64,000 nt of DNA, taken from Pandoraea captiosa. GTDB taxonomy: Bacteria; Pseudomonadota; Gammaproteobacteria; Burkholderiales; Burkholderiaceae. The position numbers and the translations under genes are program-made. Positions within the stretch are counted from its first letter, which is position 1; each line of letters begins with the position of its first letter. The DNA lies in assembly GCF_902459775.1 (NCBI RefSeq), contig NZ_CABPSQ010000001.1, positions 620,001 through 684,000 of the forward strand, read 5' to 3'. Positions 47,441 to 55,682 of the stretch are shown in pieces. The notes beneath the pieces are model-generated. The model did no database searches. It saw nothing but the letters and a program-made list of their open reading frames with translations, and was not told the origin of the DNA.

Positions 47441-47472
47441 AAAAAGCTCGGGGTTTTCCCCGGGCTTTTTTT
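47441..47472 (+). terminator. Rho-independent terminator after lon
   Basis: The stem AAAAAGCTCGGGG (47441-47453) pairs with CCCCGGGCTTTTT (47458-47470, one G-U pair), with a TTTT loop, and continues into further T. It is preceded by three GTGGCAAAA-like repeats. Confidence 0.92.
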
Positions 47473-47556
47473 ATTGACGCAAAGTGATCGAGAATAGCGT
47501 CCGGCAAGCACAGATTCAGGAGTGCTTCCGATGCCCTTCGAACGCCGCAAAACGGC

Positions 47557-47585
47557 TTGACATCAGGGTTTGCGGCTTGTCTAAT
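47557..47585 (+). promoter_or_regulatory. strong sigma-70 promoter for hupB
   Basis: A perfect TTGACA (47557-47562) and TCTAAT (47580-47585) are separated by exactly 17 bases, about 93 bp before the hupB start. The 324-bp lon-hupB gap otherwise holds only the lon terminator. Confidence 0.85.
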
Positions 47586-47677
47586 GGCAAAGCCAGCGGA
47601 CCTCTCAGATCAATGTCAAGGCGCGCAAAGAGCGCCTCCGCGGCTCAATCGCCTACTATCCTTGCAAGGGGGTTACA

Positions 47678-47950
47678 GTGAATAAGACGGAACTGATCGA
47701 TCACATCTCGGAACAGTCGGACATTTCGAAAGCCGCTGCTGGCCGAGCACTCGACGCATTCGTGGGTGCAGTAAAGAAAGCGCTGAAGAAGGGTGATGAT
47801 GTGACGCTGGTTGGCTTTGGCACGTTCCATGTTGCCAAGCGCGCTGCCCGCACGGGGCGCAACCCGCGAACGGGTGACGCCATCAAGATCAAGGCGGCGA
47901 AAGTTCCGAAATTCCGCCCTGGCAAAGATCTAAAAGATAGTGTAAACTAG
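47678..47950 (+). CDS. hupB: DNA-binding protein HU-beta
   Basis: This is a histone-like nucleoid protein of 90 residues. It starts with GTG at 47678 ([20 protein letters not shown]) after AAGGGGG. The DNA-binding arm signature [21 protein letters not shown] is in place. It acts as a dimer bending DNA. Its own strong promoter lies at 47557-47585. The tRNA genes follow 48 bp downstream. Confidence 0.98.
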   Translation: MNKTELIDHISEQSDISKAAAGRALDAFVGAVKKALKKGDDVTLVGFGTFHVAKRAARTGRNPRTGDAIKIKAAKVPKFRPGKDLKDSVN

Positions 47951-47998
47951 CCAGCTTTCCTGCTTCGGCAGGAGGCAGCAACAAGACAAATCAGGAAC

Positions 47999-48074
47999 GG
48001 GTGCTTAGCTCAGCTGGTAGAGCGGCGCCCTTACAAGGCGTAGGTCGGGGGTTCGAACCCCTCAGCACCCACCA
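47999..48074 (+). tRNA. tRNA-Val (anticodon UAC)
   Basis: This is a full cloverleaf with the acceptor GGGTGCT pairing with the 3' AGCACCC, a GTTCGAA T-loop and an encoded CCA at 48072-48074. The anticodon loop CTTACAA carries TAC, reading GUA and other Val codons. Confidence 0.97.
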
Positions 48075-48088
48075 GTTCCAGATCTTGG

Positions 48089-48165
48089 GGAGCGGTAGTT
48101 CAGTTGGTTAGAATACCGGCCTGTCACGCCGGGGGTCGCGGGTTCGAGCCCCGTCCGCTCCGCCA
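48089..48165 (+). tRNA. tRNA-Asp (anticodon GUC)
   Basis: The acceptor GGAGCGG pairs with CCGCTCC, and CCA is encoded at 48163-48165. The anticodon loop CTGTCAC carries GTC. The T-loop is GTTCGAG. It lies 14 bp after tRNA-Val and is probably cotranscribed with it. Confidence 0.97.
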
Positions 48166-48172
48166 AATTGTG

Positions 48173-48200
48173 AAAAGGCGAACTTCGGTTCGCCTTTTTT
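48173..48200 (+). terminator. Rho-independent terminator after the tRNA pair
   Basis: The stem AAAAGGCGAAC (48173-48183) pairs with GTTCGCCTTTT (48188-48198), with a TTCG tetraloop and six T. Confidence 0.93.
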
Positions 48201-48247
48201 GCCATATAGCGTCATAAAGCGCTTCCAGACGACTCTTCCGATTTCGT

Positions 48248-50173
48248 ATGTTCGACTTCATTCGCCGTCATCAACGATTGGTCCTCATCTTCCTGACGGT
48301 GCTGATCGTGCCGTCGTTCGTGGTGTTTGGCGTCCATGGCTGGCAAGAGTACGCCTCGGATGCAGGCACGATCGCCAAGGTCGGTGATCAGACCGTGACG
48401 CGTCAGGAATACGACGGCACGCTGCGCGCTCAGACCGAACGCATGCAGCAAATGTTTGGCGGCGCCGTCGATGCAAGCCAGATCAATACGCCGGAAATGC
48501 GCACTGCCGTGCTGGATAACCTGATTCAGCAGAAGCTGCTCACGCAGGAAACCCTGAAGAAAAATCTTTCGGTGCCCGATGCACAGGTGCGTGAGGCGCT
48601 GCTGGCCATTCCCGCGATCGCGCAACTGCGCCGCGCCGATGGCTCGATCGATCAGGCGGCTTACGAGCGGCTGCTCTCGGCACAGAACCTGACGCCGCAG
48701 CGTCTGGAAGCACAGATCCGTTTCGAACTGGCGTCGAATCAACTGCCGTCGAGCGTACAGGCGAGCGCCATGTTGCCCAAGACGGTGCTGGAGCGATTCG
48801 CGCAACTGCGTTCGCAGCAGCGCGAAGTCGCGGCGATCGAGTTTCCGCTGTCGGACTATGCTGGCAAGATCGTGCCGACACAGCAGCAGCTTCAGGCCTA
48901 CTACGACGCACACAAAGCGGCGTTCCAGACGCCGGAGTCGGCTGAAATCCAGTACGTCGTCCTCGATCCGAAGGCCATGCCGGCAACCACGCAGACTGCG
49001 CCGAGCGATGACGTGCTGCGCAAGATGTACAACGACAATCTGAAGCAATACACGACGCAGGAAGAGCGCCGTGCGTCGCACATCCTGATTGCATCGCCGG
49101 CGGACGCGTCGCCGGCCGATCATGCGAAGGCCAAGGCCAAGGCCGAAGCGATCCTCGCACAGATCAAGAAGAACCCGGGCGACTTCGCCAAACTCGCGAG
49201 CGAGAATTCGGAAGACCCGGGCTCGAAAGCCAACGGCGGCGATCTGGGCTTCTTTGCGCGCGATGCGATGGTCAAGCCGTTCGCAGACGCGGCGTTTTCG
49301 CTCAAGAGCGAAGGCGAGATCAGCGACGTCGTGAAAAGCGATTTCGGCTACCACATCATCAAACTCACAGGTATCAAGGCAGCCCAGACGAAGTCGTTCG
49401 AAGACGTCAAGGCCCAACTGGCCGACCAGTATCGCCAGCAGGAAGCGGCGAAGGGTTACGCCAAGCTTGCCGATCAATTCACGAACTCGGTGTACGAACA
49501 GCCCGACAGCCTTCAGCCGGTCGCCGACAAACTGAATCTGAAGTTGCAGACGGCAAAGGTCACGCGCACGCCTGACCCGGCGCTGGCGCAAAGCCCGCTC
49601 GGCAACGAGAAACTGCTCAAGGCGGTGTTTGGCGACGAGTCGCTCAAGAATAAGCGCAATACCGAGGCCGTGGACGTGGGGCAGGGTGTTCTGGTGTCGG
49701 CGCACGTCGTCACTTATCATCCGGCCGCGACGCCGCCGCTCGCGCAAGTCGAGGCACAGGTGAAGCAGAAGGCGATTGCCGATCTGGCTGAGCAGGAAGC
49801 GAAGAAGGCTGGCGAAGCCAAGCTGGAGGCGTTGAAGAAGGGCGGTGACGCCACGTTCGGCGCGGCGCAAACCGTCTCGCGCGACAATCCGGGCAAGCTG
49901 GCACCGAACGCATTGACGGCGATTTTCAGTGCGGATACGAGCAAGCTGCCCGCCTATGTCGGCGTGGCGCTGGGCGAGGGGCAGGGCTATGCGGTGTATC
50001 GCATCAGCAAGGTGTCGCAGTCGGCCGCGCAGGATCCGCAGCGTCTGGCCGCCGAGGCACAGCAGTTGAGCCAACTGGCTGCACAGGCCGAATGGAATGC
50101 CTGGCTGGGTGACCTGCGTGCACGCTCGAAGGTGAAGATCGTGAACGACGTCACCAAAGCGTCGGGCAACTGA
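48248..50173 (+). CDS. ppiD: periplasmic chaperone / peptidyl-prolyl isomerase PpiD
   Basis: This is a membrane-anchored periplasmic folding factor of 641 residues. One N-terminal transmembrane helix (RLVLIFLTVLIVPSFVVFGV, about 10-30) is followed by a SurA-like chaperone domain and a parvulin-type isomerase domain (about 270-370; RASHILIASPADA, GDFAKLASENSEDPGS, GGDLGFFARDAMVKPF). A second helical section makes up the C-terminus. It helps outer-membrane protein maturation near the SecYEG exit. It follows the tRNA terminator by about 50 bp. Confidence 0.95.
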   Translation: MFDFIRRHQRLVLIFLTVLIVPSFVVFGVHGWQEYASDAGTIAKVGDQTVTRQEYDGTLRAQTERMQQMFGGAVDASQINTPEMRTAVLDNLIQQKLLTQETLKKNLSVPDAQVREALLAIPAIAQLRRADGSIDQAAYERLLSAQNLTPQRLEAQIRFELASNQLPSSVQASAMLPKTVLERFAQLRSQQREVAAIEFPLSDYAGKIVPTQQQLQAYYDAHKAAFQTPESAEIQYVVLDPKAMPATTQTAPSDDVLRKMYNDNLKQYTTQEERRASHILIASPADASPADHAKAKAKAEAILAQIKKNPGDFAKLASENSEDPGSKANGGDLGFFARDAMVKPFADAAFSLKSEGEISDVVKSDFGYHIIKLTGIKAAQTKSFEDVKAQLADQYRQQEAAKGYAKLADQFTNSVYEQPDSLQPVADKLNLKLQTAKVTRTPDPALAQSPLGNEKLLKAVFGDESLKNKRNTEAVDVGQGVLVSAHVVTYHPAATPPLAQVEAQVKQKAIADLAEQEAKKAGEAKLEALKKGGDATFGAAQTVSRDNPGKLAPNALTAIFSADTSKLPAYVGVALGEGQGYAVYRISKVSQSAAQDPQRLAAEAQQLSQLAAQAEWNAWLGDLRARSKVKIVNDVTKASGN

Positions 50174-50279
50174 TTGCACCGGGCGCCCGATCAGGGCGCA
50201 ATACGGGCGCAATACGGGTGCAAGCGGGGGCGAGATAGTGGTCCACCAGACGTTGGGTGACTATGGCGCCACGAAGAAG

Positions 50280-50310
50280 AACGGCCAACTTGGTTGGCCG
50301 TTTTTTTTTT
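50280..50310. terminator. Rho-independent terminator between convergent ppiD and tesA
   Basis: The stem ACGGCCAAC (50281-50289) pairs with GTTGGCCGT (50293-50301), with a TTG loop and a ten-T run. Confidence 0.93.
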
Positions 50311-50349
50311 GTGCGTGCGATCCGTGTGACCGAAGGGGGGGCGCCGGAC

Positions 50350-51048
50350 TCAGGCACCCGACTTCGATGTGCGCGAGTCTGCTGCTTTGGCGGGCGATTT
50401 ACCAGCGGGCTTGAGCAGCGGCCTCACGGTGGGCCAGACGTTTTGCAGAATCTGCGGATGCGCCTTGGCGAGCGGGTGAATCTGGTCCGGCTGGAACCAG
50501 TCCTGATGCTCGGCAACCCCGGCCAGCAGGAACGGCACGTAGCCCGTCTTTTCCTGTTTGGCGATGCTCGAGAACATGGTGAAGAACTGTTCGCTGTAAT
50601 CCGGGCCATAGTTGGGCGGAATACGCATGCCTACCACGATCACCTGACTGCCGGCTCTGCGAGCCGCCGCGATCATCTCACGCAGATTGCTCCGGGTGAG
50701 TTCGAGCGGGATGCCGCGCAGCGCATCGTTGCCGCCCAGCTCGATGAGGGTGATGGCGGGGCGGTAACGCGCCAGCAAGGGGGCGAGGCGGGCGCGTCCG
50801 CCGCTCGTGGTGTCACCACTGATACTGGCGTTGACGACGTTATAATCGAACCCGCTTTGTGTGATCGCCTGCTGCATCAGATTGACCCAACCGGCGCCGC
50901 GCGCGATGCCATATTCCGCCGAAAGGCTGTCGCCCACCACGAGAATGGTCGGTGCGTCAGAACTTGCCGCATTTGCTGCGGTCCCTGTCAGCAGGCACCA
51001 GCCTACGACGGCTGATGCAGCCAATTTCAAGAACTCTCTTCTTGCCAT
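50350..51048 (-). CDS. tesA: GDSL arylesterase / acyl-CoA thioesterase I (TesA-like), Tat-type signal
   Basis: This is an SGNH-hydrolase of the periplasm, 232 residues. Block I is VVGDSLSAEYG, block III has LGGNDALRG, and block V is DQIHPLAKAHP, giving Ser, Gly, Asn and the Asp-x-x-His. The leader begins MARREFLKLAAS, which fits the twin-arginine motif (R-R-x-F-L-K), with a cleavage-like Ala-x-Ala near residue 27. That suggests Tat rather than Sec export. The start codon overlaps the start of the divergent ATPase gene (shared CATG, 51046-51049). A frame open to 51252 is not used. Confidence 0.9.
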   Translation of the reverse strand: MARREFLKLAASAVVGWCLLTGTAANAASSDAPTILVVGDSLSAEYGIARGAGWVNLMQQAITQSGFDYNVVNASISGDTTSGGRARLAPLLARYRPAITLIELGGNDALRGIPLELTRSNLREMIAAARRAGSQVIVVGMRIPPNYGPDYSEQFFTMFSSIAKQEKTGYVPFLLAGVAEHQDWFQPDQIHPLAKAHPQILQNVWPTVRPLLKPAGKSPAKAADSRTSKSGA

Positions 51049-51760
51049 GTCGTTTTCCGAAAACGTTATTGAAGTGCGGGGGCTGGGTAAGCGGTTGCGC
51101 GACGCTACCGGCGAGCTTGTCATTTTGCAGGATATCGACTTCAGCGTCGCGAAAGGCCAGAGCGTGGCCATCGTGGGCGCATCGGGATCCGGAAAGTCCA
51201 CGCTGCTCGGCCTGATGGCCGGCCTCGACACTGCGACCGATGGCAGCATCACGTTACTGGGCGAGTCGCTGGGCGATCTCGATGAGGAGGGGCGGGCCGC
51301 CTTGCGTCGTGGTGCCGTTGGTTTCGTCTTCCAGTCCTTTCAACTGATGCCGCATCTCAGCGCGCTCGAGAACGTGATGCTCCCGCTCGAACTGCTGGGT
51401 GAGACACGAGAAGTCCGCAATCGTGCCGTCAAGCTGCTCGAACAGGTGGGGTTGGGCTCTCGTCTGACGCACTACCCGAAGCAACTCTCCGGTGGCGAGC
51501 AACAGCGCGTTGCGCTCGCCCGGGCGTTCGTGACGGAACCCACCGTTTTGTTTGCCGATGAGCCGACGGGGAGCCTCGATACGGCGACGGGAGAACGTGT
51601 CATCGATCTGATGTTTTCGCTCAACGAGGCGAGCGGGGCGACGTTGGTCCTCGTGACCCACGATCTCGCGATTGCGCAGCGTTGCGACGCCACGGTACGG
51701 CTCGCCGGCGGGCGCGTCGTGAATGGGGCATCCGGGGCATCCGGGGCATCATCCGTCTGA
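51047..51760 (+). CDS. ybbA: ABC transporter ATP-binding protein (YbbA/LolD-like)
   Basis: This is an ATPase subunit of 237 residues of the MacB/LolD/YbbA group. Walker A is GASGSGKSTLLGLMAG, the signature LSGGEQQRVALARAF, and Walker B VLFADEPTGSLD. It lies divergent from tesA, as ybbA is in E. coli, but no permease gene of the YbbP type follows: a terminator at 51792 ends the unit. The permease may be elsewhere. The C-terminus carries a GASGASGA repeat from three 9-bp units. Confidence 0.88.
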   Translation: MSFSENVIEVRGLGKRLRDATGELVILQDIDFSVAKGQSVAIVGASGSGKSTLLGLMAGLDTATDGSITLLGESLGDLDEEGRAALRRGAVGFVFQSFQLMPHLSALENVMLPLELLGETREVRNRAVKLLEQVGLGSRLTHYPKQLSGGEQQRVALARAFVTEPTVLFADEPTGSLDTATGERVIDLMFSLNEASGATLVLVTHDLAIAQRCDATVRLAGGRVVNGASGASGASSV

Positions 51761-51791
51761 CGCGCGTCGCATCACGTTTGAAGCTGCCATG

Positions 51792-51827
51792 AAAAAAGGA
51801 GAAGCCACGATAGCTTCTCCTTTTTTT
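51792..51827 (+). terminator. Rho-independent terminator after ybbA
   Basis: The stem AAAAAAGGAGAAGC (51792-51805) pairs with GCTTCTCCTTTTTT (51813-51826), with a CACGATA loop. The A-run and T-run make it bidirectional between convergent ybbA and pgi. Confidence 0.93.
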
Positions 51828-51864
51828 GTTTTCGGTCGAATTGTCGAATACGCCTTGCGTACTG

Positions 51865-53538
51865 TCAGGACCGCTTCCTGAGCGCTTCGCCCGCGATGCG
51901 AATCAGCGACGCCGTTGACGCATCGTGAGCATCCGGTTTGAGCGAGTCGGGATCGACCAGCTCCGGCTCGATCGCGCGGCAGAGCGTTTTGCCGAGTTCC
52001 ACGCCCCATTGGTCGAACGGATTGATGTTCCAGATGGCGGCCTGCACGAACACCTTGTGCTCATACAACGCGATGAGGGCGCCCAGCCGCTCCGGCGTCA
52101 GCTTGTCGATCACGAGCGTATTGCTCGGCCGATTGCCATCGAAGCGGCGCTGCGCGGCCAGCGGGCCGCCGGCTTGATCGGGCGTTGCCATCGAGCCGCC
52201 CTGGAGGAACGCCTCACTCTGCGCGAAGCAGTTGGCCAGCAGCTTGCGGTGATGGTCGAGATACTCGGGCTGATCGTATTGCGGCTCCAGTACCGCAATG
52301 AAGTCCACCGGCACTAGTGTCGTGCCCTGGTGCAGCATCTGGAAGTAGGCGTGCTGGCCATTGGTGCCCGGCTCGCCCCAGAGGATCGGCGCGGTCTGCC
52401 AGAAGACGGGCGAACCGTCGACCTGTACCGACTTCCCGTTGCTCTCCATGTCCAGTTGCTGCAGATACGGCGGGAGCTTTTGCAATGCGTCCGTGTACGG
52501 GGCGATGGACAGTGTCTGCGCGTCGAAGAAGTTGCGATACCAGATGCCGAGAAGCGCGAGAAGCACCGGCATGTTGGCATCCAGCGGTGCGTGCCGGAAA
52601 TGCTCGTCCATGGCATGCGCGCCGGCAAGCAAGGCGTCGAAATGCTGCGCGCCGAGATAGAGCATGACGATGAGCCCGACCGACGACCACAACGAATAAC
52701 GTCCGCCGACCCACTCGCCGAACTGGAATACGTTCTCGCGAAGAATGCCGAAACGCATGGCTTCGTCGACGTTGGTCGACACCGCCACGAAGTGCTTGTC
52801 CAGCCCGCTCTCGGGTACGCCGTTTTTGATGAACCACGCGCGAATCGTGCGCGCGTTGGTCATGGTCTCGAGCGTAGTGAACGTCTTCGAGCACACCACG
52901 ACAAGCGTGGTTTCCGGATCGAGCGTCGGCAAAGTCCGTGCGAGTTCGGTCGGATCGATGTTGGCGATGAAGTGCGCCGAGAGATCTTGCCGCCCGTACA
53001 CGGCGAGCGCGTCGCACACCATGCGCGGCCCCAGATCCGAGCCGCCGATGCCGACGTTGATCAGATGCCGGATGCGCTTGCCGGTGGCGCCGGTCCATCG
53101 GCCATCTCGCACGCGCTCGCTGAAGTCCCGCATGCGAGCGAGCGTTTCGCACACGCCGCTGCTGACTTCGCCAGTCGTGTCGCGAAACGTCACGCCTTTA
53201 GGCGCACGCAACGCCATGTGCAGCGCAGCCCGGTTCTCGGTGACGTTGACGTGTTCGCCGGCCCACATGGCGTCGCGTTTGGCCGGCAGGTGACATTCGC
53301 GCGCGAGATGCGTGAGCAGCGTGCGCGTTTTTTCCGTGATGCGGTTCTTCGAGTAATCGAGATACAGACCGGCGGCGTGCAGCGAGAACTGCTCGACGCG
53401 CGCGCGCGCGCCTGCGCCGGCGAACCAGTCTCGCATGTGCTGAGCGGCGATCTCGTCGCGATGCTCGAGCAGGGTGCGCCAGGCGGGAAGTTGATCCAGT
53501 CGAACGGATGTCTTGTACGGCATGTGCGGTAAGGCCAT
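51865..53538 (-). CDS. pgi: glucose-6-phosphate isomerase
   Basis: This enzyme interconverts glucose-6-phosphate and fructose-6-phosphate in glycolysis and gluconeogenesis, 557 residues. The family signatures are IGVGG-type VGIGGSDLGPRMV (near 150) and VVCSKTFTTLETM (near 205), with QLDMESNGKSV (near 355). Two starts are possible: 53538, used here, and 53523. It is a single gene between terminator-separated neighbours. Confidence 0.96.
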   Translation of the reverse strand: MALPHMPYKTSVRLDQLPAWRTLLEHRDEIAAQHMRDWFAGAGARARVEQFSLHAAGLYLDYSKNRITEKTRTLLTHLARECHLPAKRDAMWAGEHVNVTENRAALHMALRAPKGVTFRDTTGEVSSGVCETLARMRDFSERVRDGRWTGATGKRIRHLINVGIGGSDLGPRMVCDALAVYGRQDLSAHFIANIDPTELARTLPTLDPETTLVVVCSKTFTTLETMTNARTIRAWFIKNGVPESGLDKHFVAVSTNVDEAMRFGILRENVFQFGEWVGGRYSLWSSVGLIVMLYLGAQHFDALLAGAHAMDEHFRHAPLDANMPVLLALLGIWYRNFFDAQTLSIAPYTDALQKLPPYLQQLDMESNGKSVQVDGSPVFWQTAPILWGEPGTNGQHAYFQMLHQGTTLVPVDFIAVLEPQYDQPEYLDHHRKLLANCFAQSEAFLQGGSMATPDQAGGPLAAQRRFDGNRPSNTLVIDKLTPERLGALIALYEHKVFVQAAIWNINPFDQWGVELGKTLCRAIEPELVDPDSLKPDAHDASTASLIRIAGEALRKRS

Positions 53539-53632
53539 TTCGATAAAGCGAAGTATAACGGGAGTCGCCGCTTAATCACGCTGAAATGCAGCTTCGGGCG
53601 CTACAGGTAGCTATGGGTGGCTACGGGTAGTG

Positions 53633-55279
53633 TCAGGCCGGATCGGCCAGCATGCCCAGTTCGGTACGAATGGCGGGCAGAAGTTCAGAGGCCGTCAAAC
53701 CCGCCGGTCCCGCGCCCTCGTGAACACACCGTTGTGCGGCCTTTCCATGGAGCCAGACGGCTGCGAGCGCCGCTTGCGTGGCGGGCATGCCCTGGGCGAG
53801 CAGTGCGCCGATCACGCCGGTCAGCACGTCGCCGGTGCCTGCCGTGGCAAGCCCGGCGTTTCCCGTGATGTTGATCCACGTGCGTGCGCCGTCATCGATG
53901 ATGCTTCCCGAGCCCTTGAGCACCACCGTCGCATCGAATTGTTTTGCCAGCGCGCGCGCCGACGCCAGACGGTCGGCCTGAATGCCGGCAACGTCGCACC
54001 CCGCGAGCCGCGCGGCTTCGAGCGGATGCGGCGTAAGTACCGTCGGCCCCTTGCGCCGACGCACGCGCTGCGCGAGGGTCGGTTCGGCCGCGAGCAGATT
54101 GAGGGCGTCTGCGTCGATCACCAGCGGCGTATCGTCCAGCGCGAGCGCGCGAGACAGACACGCGGCAGAGGCGGCTGACGTACCGAGTCCCGGACCCACA
54201 CACACGGCCTGCATCGACGCGAGATCGAGACTTTCCGCCTGACGCAACATCAATTCCGGATGCACCGGATCCCACGCGGGCGCGTCGTTCGCGACGAAAC
54301 CCACGTATACACGACCCGCCCCTGTCATCAGGCCGCTACGTGCCGAGAGCATTGGTGCTCCCACCATACCGTCATGACCGCCGAGCACCGCCAGCGATCC
54401 GTAGCTGCCTTTGTGGGAGGCGTGTTGGCGTCTCGGAAAGTGCTCGATGAAGGCGTCCGGGGCGCTGGTCGCGACACCGCTGCCTGGGTGCGTCGCCGTC
54501 AGGTCCTCCGTCCCGAGTCTGGCCACGAAGACCTCGCCCGCGACATCACGCCCAGCGCCCGTGAAGAGCCCCGGACATGCACCGAGCATTGCGATCGTGG
54601 CGTTCGCGCGAATGACCGGACCTTCAGCGAGCCCCGTGGCCGCCATCAGACCGCTGGGAATATCGATGGCAAGCACCGGCGTGCCACGGGCGTGTGTATA
54701 GGCGATGTGCTCGACGAGCGCGCCCGCTGCGCCGTCGAGCGGCCGGGAGAGTCCGATGCCGAACAAGCCGTCCACGATCCACGCGTATGCATTCGGTTGT
54801 GGCCACGTGCCGGGTGCTCGTCGCACCGGTACCCCGGCCGCCAATGCCTCGCCGAGTGCCCATCGGGCATCGTCGGTGGCGGGTGGGGCCAGTTGCCAGA
54901 CGTCGACCAGCACACCACGGCGATGCAGTTGGCGCGCCGCGACATACGCGTCGCCCCCGTTATTGCCAGGACCGGCGAGCAGCAGCACGGGTTGTCTGCC
55001 GGCGCTCGCCAGTGCAGGGAGATGGCCGTAGAGCCAATGGGCGACGGCGTCGCCCGCCCGGGCCATGAGCGTGTGCGGTGCGAGTCTGGCTGCGGCGTCG
55101 CGTTCAATGCGCCGTAACGCTGCCGGCGAATGCAGATCGAGCGCAACGGTGCTGTGAGCCGCGATCGACACGCCGTCAGGCGACAAAGGGCTTAGCGGAC
55201 GCGCAAGCGGACTGGGGCGCTCGGGTGCGGCCTCGGGGCTGAGGCGGGAGACATCTTCGACGTGCAGCGTATCGGACAT
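53633..55279 (-). CDS. nnr: bifunctional NAD(P)H-hydrate epimerase and ADP-dependent dehydratase
   Basis: This is a metabolite-repair enzyme that restores hydrated NAD(P)H, 548 residues. The N-terminal YjeF epimerase domain (about 55-270) has LLLAGPGNNGGDAYVAAR and DGLFGIGLSRPL. The C-terminal ribokinase-like dehydratase domain (about 280-545) has GGHDGMVGAPMLSARSG and NAGLATAGTGDVLTGV with the catalytic Asp. Each half matches the standard length, so it is the fused form. Confidence 0.95.
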   Translation of the reverse strand: MSDTLHVEDVSRLSPEAAPERPSPLARPLSPLSPDGVSIAAHSTVALDLHSPAALRRIERDAAARLAPHTLMARAGDAVAHWLYGHLPALASAGRQPVLLLAGPGNNGGDAYVAARQLHRRGVLVDVWQLAPPATDDARWALGEALAAGVPVRRAPGTWPQPNAYAWIVDGLFGIGLSRPLDGAAGALVEHIAYTHARGTPVLAIDIPSGLMAATGLAEGPVIRANATIAMLGACPGLFTGAGRDVAGEVFVARLGTEDLTATHPGSGVATSAPDAFIEHFPRRQHASHKGSYGSLAVLGGHDGMVGAPMLSARSGLMTGAGRVYVGFVANDAPAWDPVHPELMLRQAESLDLASMQAVCVGPGLGTSAASAACLSRALALDDTPLVIDADALNLLAAEPTLAQRVRRRKGPTVLTPHPLEAARLAGCDVAGIQADRLASARALAKQFDATVVLKGSGSIIDDGARTWINITGNAGLATAGTGDVLTGVIGALLAQGMPATQAALAAVWLHGKAAQRCVHEGAGPAGLTASELLPAIRTELGMLADPA

Positions 55280-55585
55280 GGCAGGCGGGCTCCCGGAATC
55301 GAGGGCGGTGTGTGCAGCGTTTAATGCGGACCACAGACGACGGACCGCAGGCCGCGTCCACGTGGTATTTCGACGCGCAACGATTCACTCGTGAAGTGTG
55401 CATCGATCTGCGGATTATGCCGTCAATGCGCTGTGTCGCCTGCCAGTATCAATCCCGACATTGTGTCGGTTATCTCCGACATGGGCCGTGACGATGTGGG
55501 ATGTGGCAATGCGAGGCGCGAGGGCGGGGGCCGGAGGGCGGATGCGACGGCCGTCGCTTCGCCCTGTCGGTCGTAACGGTCCTAT

Positions 55586-55641
55586 CGACCGCAATAACCG
55601 CAATAACCGCAATGACCGCAGTGACCGCTTTGACCGGATCG
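55586..55641. repeat. 9-bp tandem repeat in the nnr-dadA gap
   Basis: The 403-bp stretch 55280-55682 has no credible gene. It contains an array of about six 9-bp units, starting with two exact ATAACCGCA and decaying to ATGACCGCA, GTGACCGCT and TTGACCGGA. A second run of GACCTT-type units follows to 55682. It is simple-sequence repeat material that could vary between strains. Confidence 0.75.
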
Positions 55642-55682
55642 ACCTTGCTGTTCCCCTATCGACCTTGCCGACCTTACCGACC

